64,000 nucleotides of DNA from Leptidea sinapis (GCF_905404315.1 NC_066272.1:7688001-7752000); one strand, 5' to 3'; counted from the stretch's first letter, positions 32,101 through 41,232 are shown. The notes: a model not told the origin generated them from the letters alone. Translations and numbers: made by a program.

Positions 32101-32476
32101 TGCCATGGTGAGGTATATAATATGTATGAAATATTGAATCGGTAACCGCGCACTTAGACATATGACCTAAAGATTCATATTCTGACATAAAATCATGGTA
32201 CATTTGGTTGAATACATGATTTTTACTATTTCTGCGCTCCAATGAAAATAAACACTGCCTAGCACGATTTATTGAATTTCCTAATAAATTTGGATCTTGT
32301 TTAATAGGTATTCTAACACAGAAACGGCCGTCTTCTAAACGTGAAGTTGTTTTTTGAAAATATTCTTCACATAACCGTTCTTCTACTGAAAAGCTATGTG
32401 ACTGAGGGCTTACTTCTTCAAGCTGCCAAAAGCGCGTAAGTTGGCTTTGAATGTCCTCACAGCTTTCGTTCATCAT
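29150..32476 (-). CDS. Bel-Pao Pol: RT, RNase H, integrase
   Basis: The frame of 1,108 codons is intact. RT has RVVFNASSPSTSGFSLND, VLSADVEKMYRQV and the catalytic DFYVDDLLTGG (residues about 140-280). The A17-type/RNase H region follows (LFSKGRVAPIKTLTIPRLEL, FTDASERAYG). Integrase has an HHCC zinc motif ending in CVLCRRMK (residue about 800), the catalytic Asp in VGVDYAGP, Asp in YSDNGTTFVG and Glu in LWEAGVKS. The C-terminal domain (PGHFLIGRP to VKDDHLPPLKWRFGRV) is typical of Bel-Pao. The ATG at 32476 is only the first Met; the phase is the same as gag-pro, with 16 sense codons after the TAG at 32525. Pol is probably made as part of Gag-Pro-Pol in intact relatives. Confidence 0.93.
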   Translation of the reverse strand: MMNESCEDIQSQLTRFWQLEEVSPQSHSFSVEERLCEEYFQKTTSRLEDGRFCVRIPIKQDPNLLGNSINRARQCLFSLERRNSKNHVFNQMYHDFMSEYESLGHMSKCAVTDSIFHTYYIPHHGILRESSTTTKLRVVFNASSPSTSGFSLNDLQMVGPTVQDDLLSILLRFRQHRYVLSADVEKMYRQVAVHVHDRHLQRIVWRDDPSQPLDVYQLNTVTYGTASAPYLATRCLKQIGLECKDKRIANIIIHDFYVDDLLTGGATVDELKFIQQVITTELASACLPLRKWRSNELSLVGEGNQSSVNLNIGSPEPSKTLGLGWLTDTDKLCFYSPKNISNENTKRNLLSVIAQIFDPLGLLAPFVITLKMVLQKLWLLKIEWDEPLPPEFSDLWSKIIVTLPTLNNIRIPRCVICNSHQSVELHIFTDASERAYGSCVYVRSVNSVGDVLVRLLFSKGRVAPIKTLTIPRLELCGAVMGARLYEKAIGSLRLQIRQVTFWTDSTIVLGWLNMLPSKLNTFVRNRVAEIVEKTNPFPWRHVPTGQNPADFITRGVGANLIKSLDPWWCGPEFLQLEKSGWPNVTAVASDLPETRPEITLHTMKSQSSQNSIIEFHRFSNFTRLQRSVAYMLRFINRCKRQIMPTSYLGEDELRNSLYLIIQMVQKESFPEYELLLNKQKLPPKSSLNKFNIFLDKNNIIRVGGRLNNSQFLYDKKYPILIQSTHRFTKLLFQHEHKRLMHAGPQLLLATIREMYWPIGGRNLARICYHQCVLCRRMKGQTVNPIMGNYPQQRLAVGEHPFTSVGVDYAGPITAASRQGRGCRFVKVYIAIFICFTTKAIHLELVGDLTSNNYLSALRRFIARRGKPSNMYSDNGTTFVGAYNELSKFLKSNCDSIAEGAVNEGINIHYIPAYSPHFGGLWEAGVKSTKYHLVRVLGNCHLTYEELNTTLVQIEALLNSRPLTPLSSEPDDLMPLTPGHFLIGRPFTSLPTSDLTDQCTSHLSRYQRIEQLRQHFWNRWSKEYISELQTRSKWQLAKSEVTMGSLVVVKDDHLPPLKWRFGRVVGVHPGSDGVTRVADVKCSNGILRRAVTKICPLPICTEDAEDGGK

Positions 32477-32524
32477 ATCTAATTGAAGATAATTGCATTT
32501 GATATGCCGAGAAAAACCTGGTAA

Positions 32525-34411
32525 CTAGCCGCTGTTAATCGGGCCAGAGACTAACCACCCAAGTCTAGTCTCGTAAAGAACCGGTTTTCCATGACCTAAT
32601 TTAACGCGTTGAGTACCTAACAGGTCCCAAAACAGATCAGCTCCAATCAAAAGGTCAACAGTTGCAGGCTGATTAAAATTAGGATCGGCTAAGCAAATAT
32701 CAGACGGAATACTCAGATTCACTAAACTTATTTTATTTGAAGGCACCTTATCAGTGATGGATGGCAAAATAAACCATTTAACATCAACTGTATAATCCTC
32801 ACATAACGAGCTCAAAGGTGCGCTGCATACTTTACTTGTATGCGACAAAGAATTATTAATGCCTAGTATAGGTGTATCTATACGATGTAAAGGCAAGTTA
32901 AGCTGTTTGCATAAATTTTCCGTCATCAGGCATGACGTACTGCCACTGTCTAGTACAGCACGTGCTATGTGTTCACGATTCTCACTATCAAATAATTTGA
33001 CTAACGCCGTAGACAATAAAACTTCACAGGGAATCGAACCCGGGACATGTACTGAAAGAGTCAACTTAGCGCTTGAGTCATCAGTACAAACAGCACTAGA
33101 GGCAGGACGTGACGAAACCGGTTTGTTATCATCGGTAGCCGTTGGTACAGCGGCCAGCGGCGCCGAGTTCGCGATGGGGTTTGGTTTCAATTCTGCTACG
33201 TGAACTAGTGTGTTATGTTTACGCCTGCAAATCTTACAGCCTGGTTTCTTGCACCGATTCGAAAAGTGGCCACTGCGAAAACAATTAAAACAAATTTTAT
33301 AATTAGGCAACAGCTGTAACCTTGCACTATTACTAAGCTCTAAAAATTGAGGACAATTATTTAAAGTGTGTTCCCCGTGACACTTAGGACATACTTGAGA
33401 TAGCGAGAGCGAAGAGTTAGATCTGTTGTGATTATTTTGAACGGAAATCATAGATTTAATTTTAGTATTAGATTTATTGCACTCTTTGGGACTATTATAA
33501 GCACTATTTCGAGATAATTCTAAAGTTTCAATTAAATCTGCGCGACTACGTATGAAATTCATGAAGGAGTTAAAGGATATAGGTGCATCCTTGTCTAATC
33601 GGCCCTTAAACTCCTCCCATTCACGATATGTTTTAGTATCTAATTTATGTGTGATAATGTGAATAAGAAGAGTGTCCCAATGTTTGACTGGTTCTCCTAA
33701 CGATTCTAATGCACGCAAATTTTTATTTATTTGGTCGATAATACGCTTCAACGCAAATGACGACTCCTTTGTTATATGTTCAATATTAAATAAAGATGTT
33801 ACATGATTTTGTACTAGTAACCGTTTGTTATTGAACCTTTCACACAGCAACGTCCACGCAACATTGTAATTACTAGTTGAAAATTCAATAGACTGAATTA
33901 CCACTGCAGCAGTTCCCTCCAAAGACGATCGTAAATAATGAAATTTATTTATTTCATCAATGTCGTCATTGCTATGTATCAGACTTGTAAAAGTATCTCT
34001 AAATTCGAGCCAATTGTCGTAAGAACCACTAAATTTAGGCAATTGAATTGTAGGCAATTTAACAATGTTGTTGCGGTTTGCCCGAGTATGTTTTGAACTC
34101 TGACCATCCTCATTAGCTTTGCTAAATGACGTTAACATTTCGTGTGCTGTAGCGAGCATTTTATAATACTGCGACTCGAATGCATTCCTTTCTATCATCT
34201 GTCCATCAGGATCACTACTACACTCTAATCGCAACTGTACCTCGTCAAATTGCTCGTAGAGGGATTCCAATTTACCTATACGCAACTGTAACTCGCCTGC
34301 ATCGGCAGCAGTCATTGAACTGGCAGTCAGGGTGCTCAAATAGCTGGTGAATGTCGTGAGACGACCCTTGAAACTACCGCGTTTCTTAATGAGTTCTTTT
34401 TCTTCGGACAT
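32525..34411 (-). CDS. Bel-Pao Gag-protease
   Basis: The frame of 628 codons runs from the ATG at 34411 to TAG at 32525-32527. The N-terminal 350 residues match the Bel-Pao gag domain (LPKFSGSYDNWLEFRDTF, FHYLRSSLEGTA). Zinc-binding parts are CPKCHGEHTLNNC and the knuckle CFNCFRSGHFSNRC, followed by CKICRRKH. The aspartic protease has AVLDSGSTSCLM (catalytic DSGS) near residue 490 and a hydrophobic second strand. The end reads YETRLGWLVSGPINSG. In many Bel-Pao elements gag and pol form one ORF; here a single TAG separates them in the same phase. Confidence 0.92.
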   Translation of the reverse strand: MSEEKELIKKRGSFKGRLTTFTSYLSTLTASSMTAADAGELQLRIGKLESLYEQFDEVQLRLECSSDPDGQMIERNAFESQYYKMLATAHEMLTSFSKANEDGQSSKHTRANRNNIVKLPTIQLPKFSGSYDNWLEFRDTFTSLIHSNDDIDEINKFHYLRSSLEGTAAVVIQSIEFSTSNYNVAWTLLCERFNNKRLLVQNHVTSLFNIEHITKESSFALKRIIDQINKNLRALESLGEPVKHWDTLLIHIITHKLDTKTYREWEEFKGRLDKDAPISFNSFMNFIRSRADLIETLELSRNSAYNSPKECNKSNTKIKSMISVQNNHNRSNSSLSLSQVCPKCHGEHTLNNCPQFLELSNSARLQLLPNYKICFNCFRSGHFSNRCKKPGCKICRRKHNTLVHVAELKPNPIANSAPLAAVPTATDDNKPVSSRPASSAVCTDDSSAKLTLSVHVPGSIPCEVLLSTALVKLFDSENREHIARAVLDSGSTSCLMTENLCKQLNLPLHRIDTPILGINNSLSHTSKVCSAPLSSLCEDYTVDVKWFILPSITDKVPSNKISLVNLSIPSDICLADPNFNQPATVDLLIGADLFWDLLGTQRVKLGHGKPVLYETRLGWLVSGPINSG

Positions 34412-35339
34412 TATGGAAGAACTAGTGCTTTGTCAACCTGGAACGTTATACAATGCAAATTAAATAAAGATAGGTAATAACTAACAATTTAAGAACCTAC
34501 ACAAATATTAGCTCTCGATATAAAGTCTTATCTCTAATTAACTTAATTGCAATGTACAAGGTGCCTATGTACCTATCCTTGATTGCTACAGTTTATTTAA
34601 AATTAATTACATATACAAATAATAAGATTTGAGGAATCTAGAACGTAATCTGTAATAAAATGTTATTAAATTAACAGTATACCTATATAATTGAGATATA
34701 TTTATATCTCTCTATATAATATTATATGTTGATACTAATTTCTTACATTCGGTACCTATATGTTACAATTTTAGTTGCAAGAAAATTAAGTTACAACCTT
34801 CCATTAAGACTTACAATAATATCTGCACTGTAGATACTTATTGCTTATAATAATAATCACTGTTAATGAGGTATCAACACAGTTTGTGTCAATTATTAAG
34901 ATAGTTAATTGATGTGGTTTAAACCAACAGTACTATTTGTAAGCACAAATTAACTTAATTTCAAATATAAAATATTTAATTAACACAAACCAAGTTATAA
35001 TGCACGTGTGCTACCTGCTATTAACTAACAATGACAATGTAGGTATTTAGTTCACAATTAACATTAGTAGGTAATATTTATAGGTACTGACCTTTTAATT
35101 AAGCTTAATACTACCTGTTATCGAACACTGGGTGTATAAAAAGAATAATTGAGGCTTAACACAACTTAATCCTGATGCATTATGTCCAATCCAAATGAAC
35201 CTTCTTCATAATAATTCACACCGGTAACCTCAATGACCTTGTGATTTTAATTCTTCTTAATTTCTTTTAATTATCGCTGAATTTCCAATGTACTCCAAGT
35301 AATTGGTAAAACTTATATATCCGGCTTGATCTAGGACCA
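34412..35339 (-). promoter_or_regulatory. Bel-Pao leader with primer-binding site
   Basis: About 930 bp of AT-rich non-coding leader separate the 5' LTR from gag. Directly after the LTR the coding strand reads TGGTCCTAGATCAAGCC (35339 leftwards), where TGG matches the CCA end of a tRNA primer, so it is the likely primer-binding site. I cannot name the tRNA. Confidence 0.7.
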
Positions 35340-35510
35340 TGTAGAAGCACTCAACAGGTAGTATTTTAATTTAATTAAAGAAATGAAACAAATTTATTGC
35401 TTGCTGACGCACGTGTAATTGAACAAGAAGGACATAACAGTAAACCCTTACAAAAATACATTAAACATGTAAATATAAACTTTGCTGGTTTAAAGCTGCA
35501 GGCGTCGACA
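35340..35510 (-). repeat. Bel-Pao 5' LTR
   Basis: 171-bp copy identical by eye to 28958-29128. As the 5' LTR of a minus-strand element it would contain the promoter. I do not see an obvious TATA box. Confidence 0.92.
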
Positions 35511-36881
35511 GATTATAACAAGAAAGCTCAAGTATGACACTCCTCGCCTGAGCATGGGCGGTGTTGCCATTGGTATGTCAAAAGAGATTAAGTTGTTGGG
35601 AGTCACAATCGACCACCAACTTACATTCAACGCTCACGTCTCAAACGTCTGCAGGAAGGCCATGGGCATATTTAAGCAACTGTCGAGAGCGGCAAGAGTA
35701 AGCTGGGGGCTTCACCCGGAGGTCGTAAGGGTGATATATGTTGCCACCATAGAGCCAACCATATTGTACGCTGCCAGCGTCTGGGCACCGGCCGCAGTCA
35801 TACTTATGGTCATCAAGCAGTTGGTAACTCTCCAACGTGGAATAGCGCAGAAATTGTGCAAAACCGCACGGCCTCTCTGAACTCGGCGCTGGTGCTCGCT
35901 GGAATACTCCCACTTGACCTCCGAGTTCGCGAGGCGGCTTCACTATATGAAGCCAAAAGGGGTGTTACGCAGTCAGCCATTGAGGACGGGGAGGTCGAGC
36001 AATGGCTCCTGCAATCGAGGCCCCACATCCGGCTGAATACGAGTGCCTGAATATCATAAGCCTGGTGAATCAAGAGGAGATGAAAGTGGTTATGTACGTA
36101 TATTCACGGACGGGAGCAAGATTGAGGGCAAGGTCGGAGCCGCACTATCCATATGGAGTCACGAGGTAGAATCTAAAGCCCTCAAACTTGCTCTATCAAA
36201 ATACTGCACGGTTTACCAGGCTGAACTCCTGGCTATAAGCAGGGCAACAAAAGAGATCCTCGGGCACAAGGCGTCCACGTTTGGTATATACAGCGACTCC
36301 ATGGCGGCCCTTCAAACTATTAAAAACCCCGGTTGCCTACACCCCCTTGCCGTGGAAACCAGAGAAAATTTGAGATCCATATCTCTCCAGAGCAAGGTAG
36401 TCACCTTGTTCTGGATTAAGGCACACGTGGGGTTGGATGGCAACGAGAGAGCTGATCAACTAGCAAAGGAGGCTGCCTTGAATGGAACAAAAGATATGAC
36501 ACAGAAGACTCCGCGTCTATAACAAAGCTCTTCTTGCCGAACGCGGTGGTGGCATACCGAATAGTGCGTAAGTTTGAGAGTAATAGCATTGTCACCCAAA
36601 TAATGACAGGGCATGGTGGGTTCTCAGAATACTTAAATCGCTTTAAGTGCAAACAGAGCCCATCGTGCATATGTGACCCGGAAGCAAAAGAAACTGTTCC
36701 CCATATCCTGCTTAGTTGCCCCGTGTATGCAATACATCGTTTTAACTTTGAGAGTAAAATTAGTATTAGGCTAGATACTGAAAATGTAAAGGATTTAATA
36801 CAAGGAAGAGATAGAGAAGAATTCCTAAGCTATTGTATAAATATTGCTAAGAAAGTTATAGATAGAAATAAAACTAGATAG
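35511..36881 (+). pseudogene. TRAS-like ORF2 part 3: RT thumb, RNase H and C-terminal CCHC
   Basis: The frame picks up after the Bel-Pao target duplication with ITRKLKYDTPRLSM and the RT thumb (LLGVTIDHQLTFNAHV). Frameshifts occur near 35870, 36045 and 36515. RNase H has IFTDGSKIEGKVGAALSI, YQAELLAI, IYSDSMAAL and HVGLDGNERADQLAKEA. The last piece has MTGHGGFSEYLNRFKC and the knuckle CICDPEAKETVPHILLSC, ending at the stop near 36881. The domain order agrees with the other TRAS-like copies, but the sequence is a different subfamily. Confidence 0.87.
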
Positions 36882-37264
36882 TTAAAATATGCTTTCGTAA
36901 TATAATGTTAATATATTATTAGAATAGCATAAATATAAATGTAAATAATAAATAAGAAATATGTAATAGCTTGTAAGGAAATGTAAATGTAAGGATTGTA
37001 AATAAGAGTGCCTGTGAAACAAAAACGGGAAGTGTTATATTGTAAATAAAGTTTTGCCGAATATCTTCATTTACCCCCAAATGAAATAGTACACAAAAAG
37101 TGAAATAACACGAAATACAATAAAATATTATGAGGATTGTTAGACAGATAGCTAGATAGATAGTAATAACTAGATAGGATCCTCCCCTTAAAAGCGAGAA
37201 CTGCAATGAAAGTGATAGCTAGACATAAATAGGCTCCGATAATGTTGGAGGTAGAAATTAAAAG
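36882..37264 (+). other. 3' UTR of the large TRAS-like copy
   Basis: AT-rich, ending with GC-richer blocks near 37175-37250, then poly(A) at 37265-37275 and telomeric repeats. It does not resemble the 3' UTRs at 4367 or 10605. Confidence 0.7.
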
Positions 37265-37275
37265 AAAAAAAAAAA

Positions 37276-37297
37276 CCTAACCTAACCTAACCTAACC
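37276..37297 (+). repeat. Telomeric (CCTAA)n array 6
   Basis: Four and a half perfect units between the poly(A) of the large TRAS-like copy and the next truncated one. Confidence 0.9.
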
Positions 37298-38325
37298 AGT
37301 CGCAGTCGCGGCGCTCTATTCGAAGTTGAGGTCTGCATACGATGGAGTGCCGGTTTCCACTCTTCGCCGCAACATCCGAGGCAGGACCCTTGAGGTCTGG
37401 CAGGAGCGCTACACCGCGGGTCAAACTGCAAGTGTTACAAAGGCGTTCCTGCCAGACGTCAAGGTGTCATACAAGCTGGTAAGGGAGGAGCCATTCTCCG
37501 CACTGATGGCCCAAATAGTTACTGGCCATGGTGGCTTCTCGGCGTATCTCCACCGGTTCGGCCAAAAGGATAGCCCAGTGTGCATATGCGACGGTCGTTC
37601 TGACGAAAGCGCATTGCACCTGGTGCTCGACTGCCCGAGGTTTGGCCGGTGGAGATTCGACCTGGAAGTCCAAAGTGGATTGGCAGTGGTACTTGAAAAT
37701 CTTCCATTCTTTATAAGTAGACCCAACAGGGAAATGTTCGAGTCGTTCTGTCATAAGATATTAAAGGATGTGCTACCCAGAAACGGCAGCAATATAAAAT
37801 TTTAAACAGTTCGGATTAAAAAAGTTAGTGATGTAAGAACTTTAATGTAGATAAATAGGTTGTATATAGTAAATACACTATATACAAAACCGAAAAATAG
37901 CGTTAGGTTTAATTAATGTGTATATTTAAATTGTAGAATTAATAATGTATACAATGGTTCCCTATGCTAATGCATAGGGCCCAAGATACAACTTTAGTCT
38001 GTAAGTATATGTACCTAGAATAAGATAGAAGTAAGGAATCCCAATATAAAAAAAAAAATATATGTTCTCTGTTATATGTAGATAAAAAATTTGTAATTAG
38101 TAAATAAGGAAGTGTTAGCTGTAAGGTATTGTTATTGAAAATTAAGATGTTTAGAAATAGTTTGTTAGAGTGTAAGCGGCCAAATAAATGTTAAAGAAAA
38201 TAAATTATTATCCCACCCTCAACCCCTATGAGCTACGGTAGGGAGAAAGTAGTTGTTAAGAAAAGTAGTTCCTCGGCCCTGGAGCGTCAGCTGCCAGGGA
38301 GGTAGGCGTACTAGGAAAAAAAAAA
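37298..38325 (+). mobile_element. TRAS-like retrotransposon, 5'-truncated after RNase H, with 3' end
   Basis: It holds the C-terminal end of ORF2, a 3' UTR nearly the same as that at 4367-4915 and poly(A) (38316-38325), followed by a last short CCTAA remnant. It is the innermost telomeric element in the window. Confidence 0.88.
37326..37805 (+). pseudogene. TRAS-like ORF2 C-terminal region with CCHC (open, 5'-truncated)
   Basis: A 159-codon open frame encodes the segment after RNase H (VPVSTLRRNIRGRTLEVWQE), the motif VTGHGGFSAYLHRFGQ, the zinc knuckle CICDGRSDESALHLVLDC and the C-terminus. It ends with the codons GGCAGCAATATAAAA shortly before TAA, the place where the copy at 3320 has its deletion junction. 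It has no natural start and no upstream RT, so it is not a functional gene. Confidence 0.82.
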
Positions 38326-38326
38326 G

Positions 38327-38340
38327 CCCTAACCTAACCT
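38327..38340 (+). repeat. Telomeric remnant (array 7), innermost
   Basis: ccctaacctaacct follows poly(A). No further CCTAA array and no TRAS/SART sequence is seen to the right, so this marks the inner edge of the telomeric nest. Confidence 0.75.
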
Positions 38341-38530
38341 TAAAAAAAAGATCGTGATAATTTTTTTTACCAAAAAAACAACGGACTTCAAATGCACTGT
38401 TCCGAAACAATAGATATAATTTGCACCAAAAGTATAAAATAATTGCGTATTCTTAGACAATTTAATTAATTAATCTTATTCTAGTTACGATTATTGTTAT
38501 TTTTGGAATAAGCTATATAACAACAATCTG
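38341..38530. other. AT-rich sequence next to the telomeric nest
   Basis: Composition changes here from mixed and GC-rich element DNA to AT-rich DNA. No gene or repeat family recognised, apart from a short gacttcaaat-like piece near 38382 that may belong to the repeat at 38798. Confidence 0.4.
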
Positions 38531-38793
38531 GATGTGTGGCGGTCCTCCAAAGTGCGATTTTCAAGGAGCTTTCTTCCACGTACTACAAAGCTGTGGAATG
38601 AACTTCCTTGTGCGGTGTTTCCGGGACGATACGACATGGGTACCTTCAAAAAAAGCGCGTACACCTTCCTTAAAGGCCGGCAACGCTCTTGTGATTCCTC
38701 TGGCGTTGCAAAAGAATGTGGACGGAGGTGATCACTTAACACTAGGTGATCCGTACGCTCGTTTGTCCTCCTATTCCATTAAAAAAATATAAG
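38531..38793 (+). pseudogene. LINE RT C-terminus and 3' end (dispersed family D)
   Basis: A 65-codon frame reads RSFLPRTTKLWNELP, VFPGRYDMGTFKKSAYTF and LKGRQRSC, the C-terminal end common to a widespread group of lepidopteran LINEs, then a 3' UTR with ggtgatcacttaac and a terminal cctattccattaaaaaa. Only the last part of the element is present. Related pieces lie at 44551, 49755 and 60365. Confidence 0.7.
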
Positions 38794-38797
38794 CTTT

Positions 38798-38912
38798 CAA
38801 ATAAAGAAAAAATGATCAAAATCGGTTCACCCATTCGAAAGTTCTGAGGTAACAAACATTAAAAACAAAACGACGAATTGAGAACCTCGTCCTTTTTTGA
38901 AGTCAGTTAGAA
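38798..38912 (-). repeat. Dispersed repeat G, copy 1
   Basis: On the minus strand it starts TAACTGACTTCAAAAAAGGA and goes on with GAGGTTCTCAATTCG, a very common lepidopteran repeat. The same start occurs in the other direction at 62888. I do not assign a transposon class. Confidence 0.65.
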
Positions 38913-39227
38913 ATAGGACATTATTTACAAACTTATTATAAAATAAAAGACTCGAGTCATGAGATGTAATAAGCTTTGTATAACAAACTGTAAAAAAGTT
39001 TAGATGGCAAATTATTGCTTAAACGAGCTTGAAGTTTTTAATCACCTAAACTAATAACTAATGATTCTAGAATCTATATTATAGTGATACTATATATCCA
39101 AATAGAAAGCTACCGTAAACCATCCGTTTCATGTAAGAAAAGTATTAGGTATTTAATCTAATTTAATGTGTTAAAAAATTGTTAAACCATTGGGAGAACT
39201 TCCAAAATAGTTTTTTTTTTATTTTCA

Positions 39228-39600
39228 AATTCAAATTAAAATATTTTTATTTCAAATAGGTTTTAAAATCACTTATAAAATATCAAACATCTGAGAAGAA
39301 CGGGCGCAAAAAAGCTCAGCGGGCTCCTTTTTTAAAAGAAATTTCTTCACAATATAATATTGTACAATAACATTTATTTTTAAATAGCCTGAGGGTGGTT
39401 GTTCCATTCCTAATCTGTGATATCATTAAGAATATCATTTACGTTGTTAAGTTAGTAAACTTTACCACACCAACGTTTTTAATAGTTGTAAAAGCATATA
39501 CGTCGCCCTACAAAAGACTTACTAACTCGATTTAACCGAGTAGTAGGCATAACCAGCTTATGTTTGTTGCTGGTGTTAACATTAAGATTGTCACAGAGAT
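39228..39600 (+). repeat. Dispersed repeat A, copy 1
   Basis: It begins with ttcaaattcaaa, followed by ctgagaagaacgggcgcaaa, tcagcgggctcc and, further on, tagcctgagggtggttg and aatctgtgatatcattaag. The same blocks in the same order occur at 43092 and, reversed, at 62340-62620. It resembles the 3' part of a LINE, with the ttcaaa tail at the left. Confidence 0.7.
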
Positions 39601-40994
39601 GCAACAGTTAAATTGTTTATTTATTTAAATTTCTCTCTTAATTCTTCACACTCATTCTTTTAGAGACGAATTACATTACGAAATCATACCGTAGAGGATA
39701 CTTATTAACTTTAGGTTGACTCCTTCTCCCTTCGTAACACTGGTTTTGTACATATTGAATTGTTTTCAACCTTTAAAGGGAGAATGAATGTTTATTATAT
39801 TTTTGGCCTCATAATACTAAGTGAAGAATATAAGTAAAAATTCTAATGTCTCAAGTGTACGGTTTTATATTTAAGTCTTATACATCGCTTATGGCTACTG
39901 TTCAAAGTTCAACATTTGACACTCTACATCAATGACAAGGTTGTCACGTTCGAGGGGACTATGCAATGATGTGTGGAATTATAGTCTACTAAAATATCTA
40001 AAAATGTTTCACCTACTGCGTAAAACTTAGAGGAATTTCCGCTGAAAATGCCTCATATTCAGAATTTTTGACCACAAACCATTCAGGACAAAACCTCTTT
40101 CATGAAACAAATCGATGAAAAGTCAGTTAAAAAAGCAATTTTAATGCATATTTTCAAACTAAAGCTAAAAATTTATTTATTTGTTGATGTAGGTGATAAA
40201 ACGATACTTATGATTGTAAAATTTATCTTATTATTTACTTTAATGGGAGAAAAGTCCAAAAAACACATTATCACACTCTTAAATCAATATTTGCAGTATC
40301 ATCATCTTGCAAATTAGTAATCTTTGAAAATTTTTTCAAACGTCTCGAAGTCATGTATGTAGAGTAAGTAAAAATCATATTGTTAGTTGATTAGGTATAG
40401 AAATAACCACAAGAGTACTGAATACAATAGATGAATCAATCCACACATACTAATACAGTAAAAAATATAAGCAATAAATCAACATAATTTTTTCTTATAA
40501 ATAAAACTTCACAAAACAAAATAAAATAAAACAAAATACAGTTCTTGTTCCCAGTTCGATTAATGCTACGGTGATAATAATTATTTCAATGTTTAAAATT
40601 TGGATTTCAAAAGAAACAGTTCAAAATGAAATTTATGTATGACTGCGATTTGTGGTGAGGAAATTCTTTGTAGTTTCCCTCTAGACTCTAGAGTATTTGA
40701 TGCGAACGAGGCTATTTCCGAAGTTTTCCCAATGGTGAAAACATATTTCGCATTTTGAATTTCGTCTTTGTTGGACTTCTGCCATCTGTGCATAGATATT
40801 TTTATGTAAGTAGAAATAGGTACCCAAAGAAAGAACTAACTTTATAAAGATATATAATGTTTGTGTGTATGTATCATTATTTAACTATACATATAAGCGT
40901 TTAATGGATCCTGCTGCAGTAGCTCGGGAGTAAGATTAGTTACAAAATGTGGTATTAGTATGCTTAATCCGTGGCGTACCGAGTAACGGTACAT
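39601..40994. other. AT-rich DNA, nothing recognised
   Basis: I see no gene, RNA gene or known repeat. The longest frame is 71 codons (40102-40317) and has no recognisable feature. Confidence 0.4.
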
Positions 40995-41232
40995 ATTGAC
41001 TTACGGCCGTTTTCAAGAACCTATATATCCTTTGTTTAAATTACTAGAGGTAGACAAATATATCCTTTTACGCTTACTTAAATTTCAATAACCTATTGAC
41101 AGATAGCATTGGACTATAATTATATTGGATATAACTATGGATAGATAAGATCTTGTCATTAAACGGTGACAGCAATGTATCCGTAAGTTAAACTAAGGAT
41201 AGGTAGGTGATTGAAAACGGCCGTAAGCCAAT
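40995..41232. mobile_element. MITE-like element with 45-bp terminal inverted repeats
   Basis: The left end 40995-41039 (attgacttacggccgttttc...) and the right end 41188-41232 are inverted repeats that agree at about 39 of 45 positions. The whole is 238 bp, AT-rich inside and non-coding, which fits a MITE (a small non-autonomous DNA transposon). A target duplication is not clear. Confidence 0.75.

Larger units (their letters stand above)
28958..35510 (-). mobile_element. Bel-Pao LTR retrotransposon, complete, with apparently identical LTRs
   Basis: Two 171-bp LTRs (28958-29128, 35340-35510) start with TGTCGACGCC and end with CTTCTACA on the coding strand and agree base for base by eye. The target duplication is GATTA (28953-28957 and 35511-35515), and the host ORF resumes exactly after it. 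Gag, protease, RT, RNase H and integrase are present, and there is no envelope gene. Identical LTRs mean a recent insertion, later than most of the mutations in its TRAS-like host. Confidence 0.93.
17887..37275 (+). mobile_element. Near full-length TRAS-like retrotransposon split by two later insertions
   Basis: The copy starts at array 5 and ends with poly(A) (37265-37275) at array 6. Without the Jockey-like composite (21539-27275) and the Bel-Pao element (28958-35510), each counted with one target duplication, about 7.1 kb remain, close to the known size of TRAS elements. The order is long 5' UTR, ORF1, ORF2 (endonuclease, RT, RNase H, CCHC) and 3' UTR. Both insertions interrupt ORF2, and its reading continues on the far side. 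Several stops and frameshifts show that it is dead. Confidence 0.88.

Noticed and set aside
33025..33045. A tRNA B-box-like string (gaatcgaacccggg)
   Set aside because: It lies within the conserved Bel-Pao gag-protease frame, and no A box or tRNA fold surrounds it.
3320..38340. Telomeric arrays taken as the actual chromosome tip
   Set aside because: The arrays have only a few units and elements continue to the left edge, so the tip itself is not in the window.
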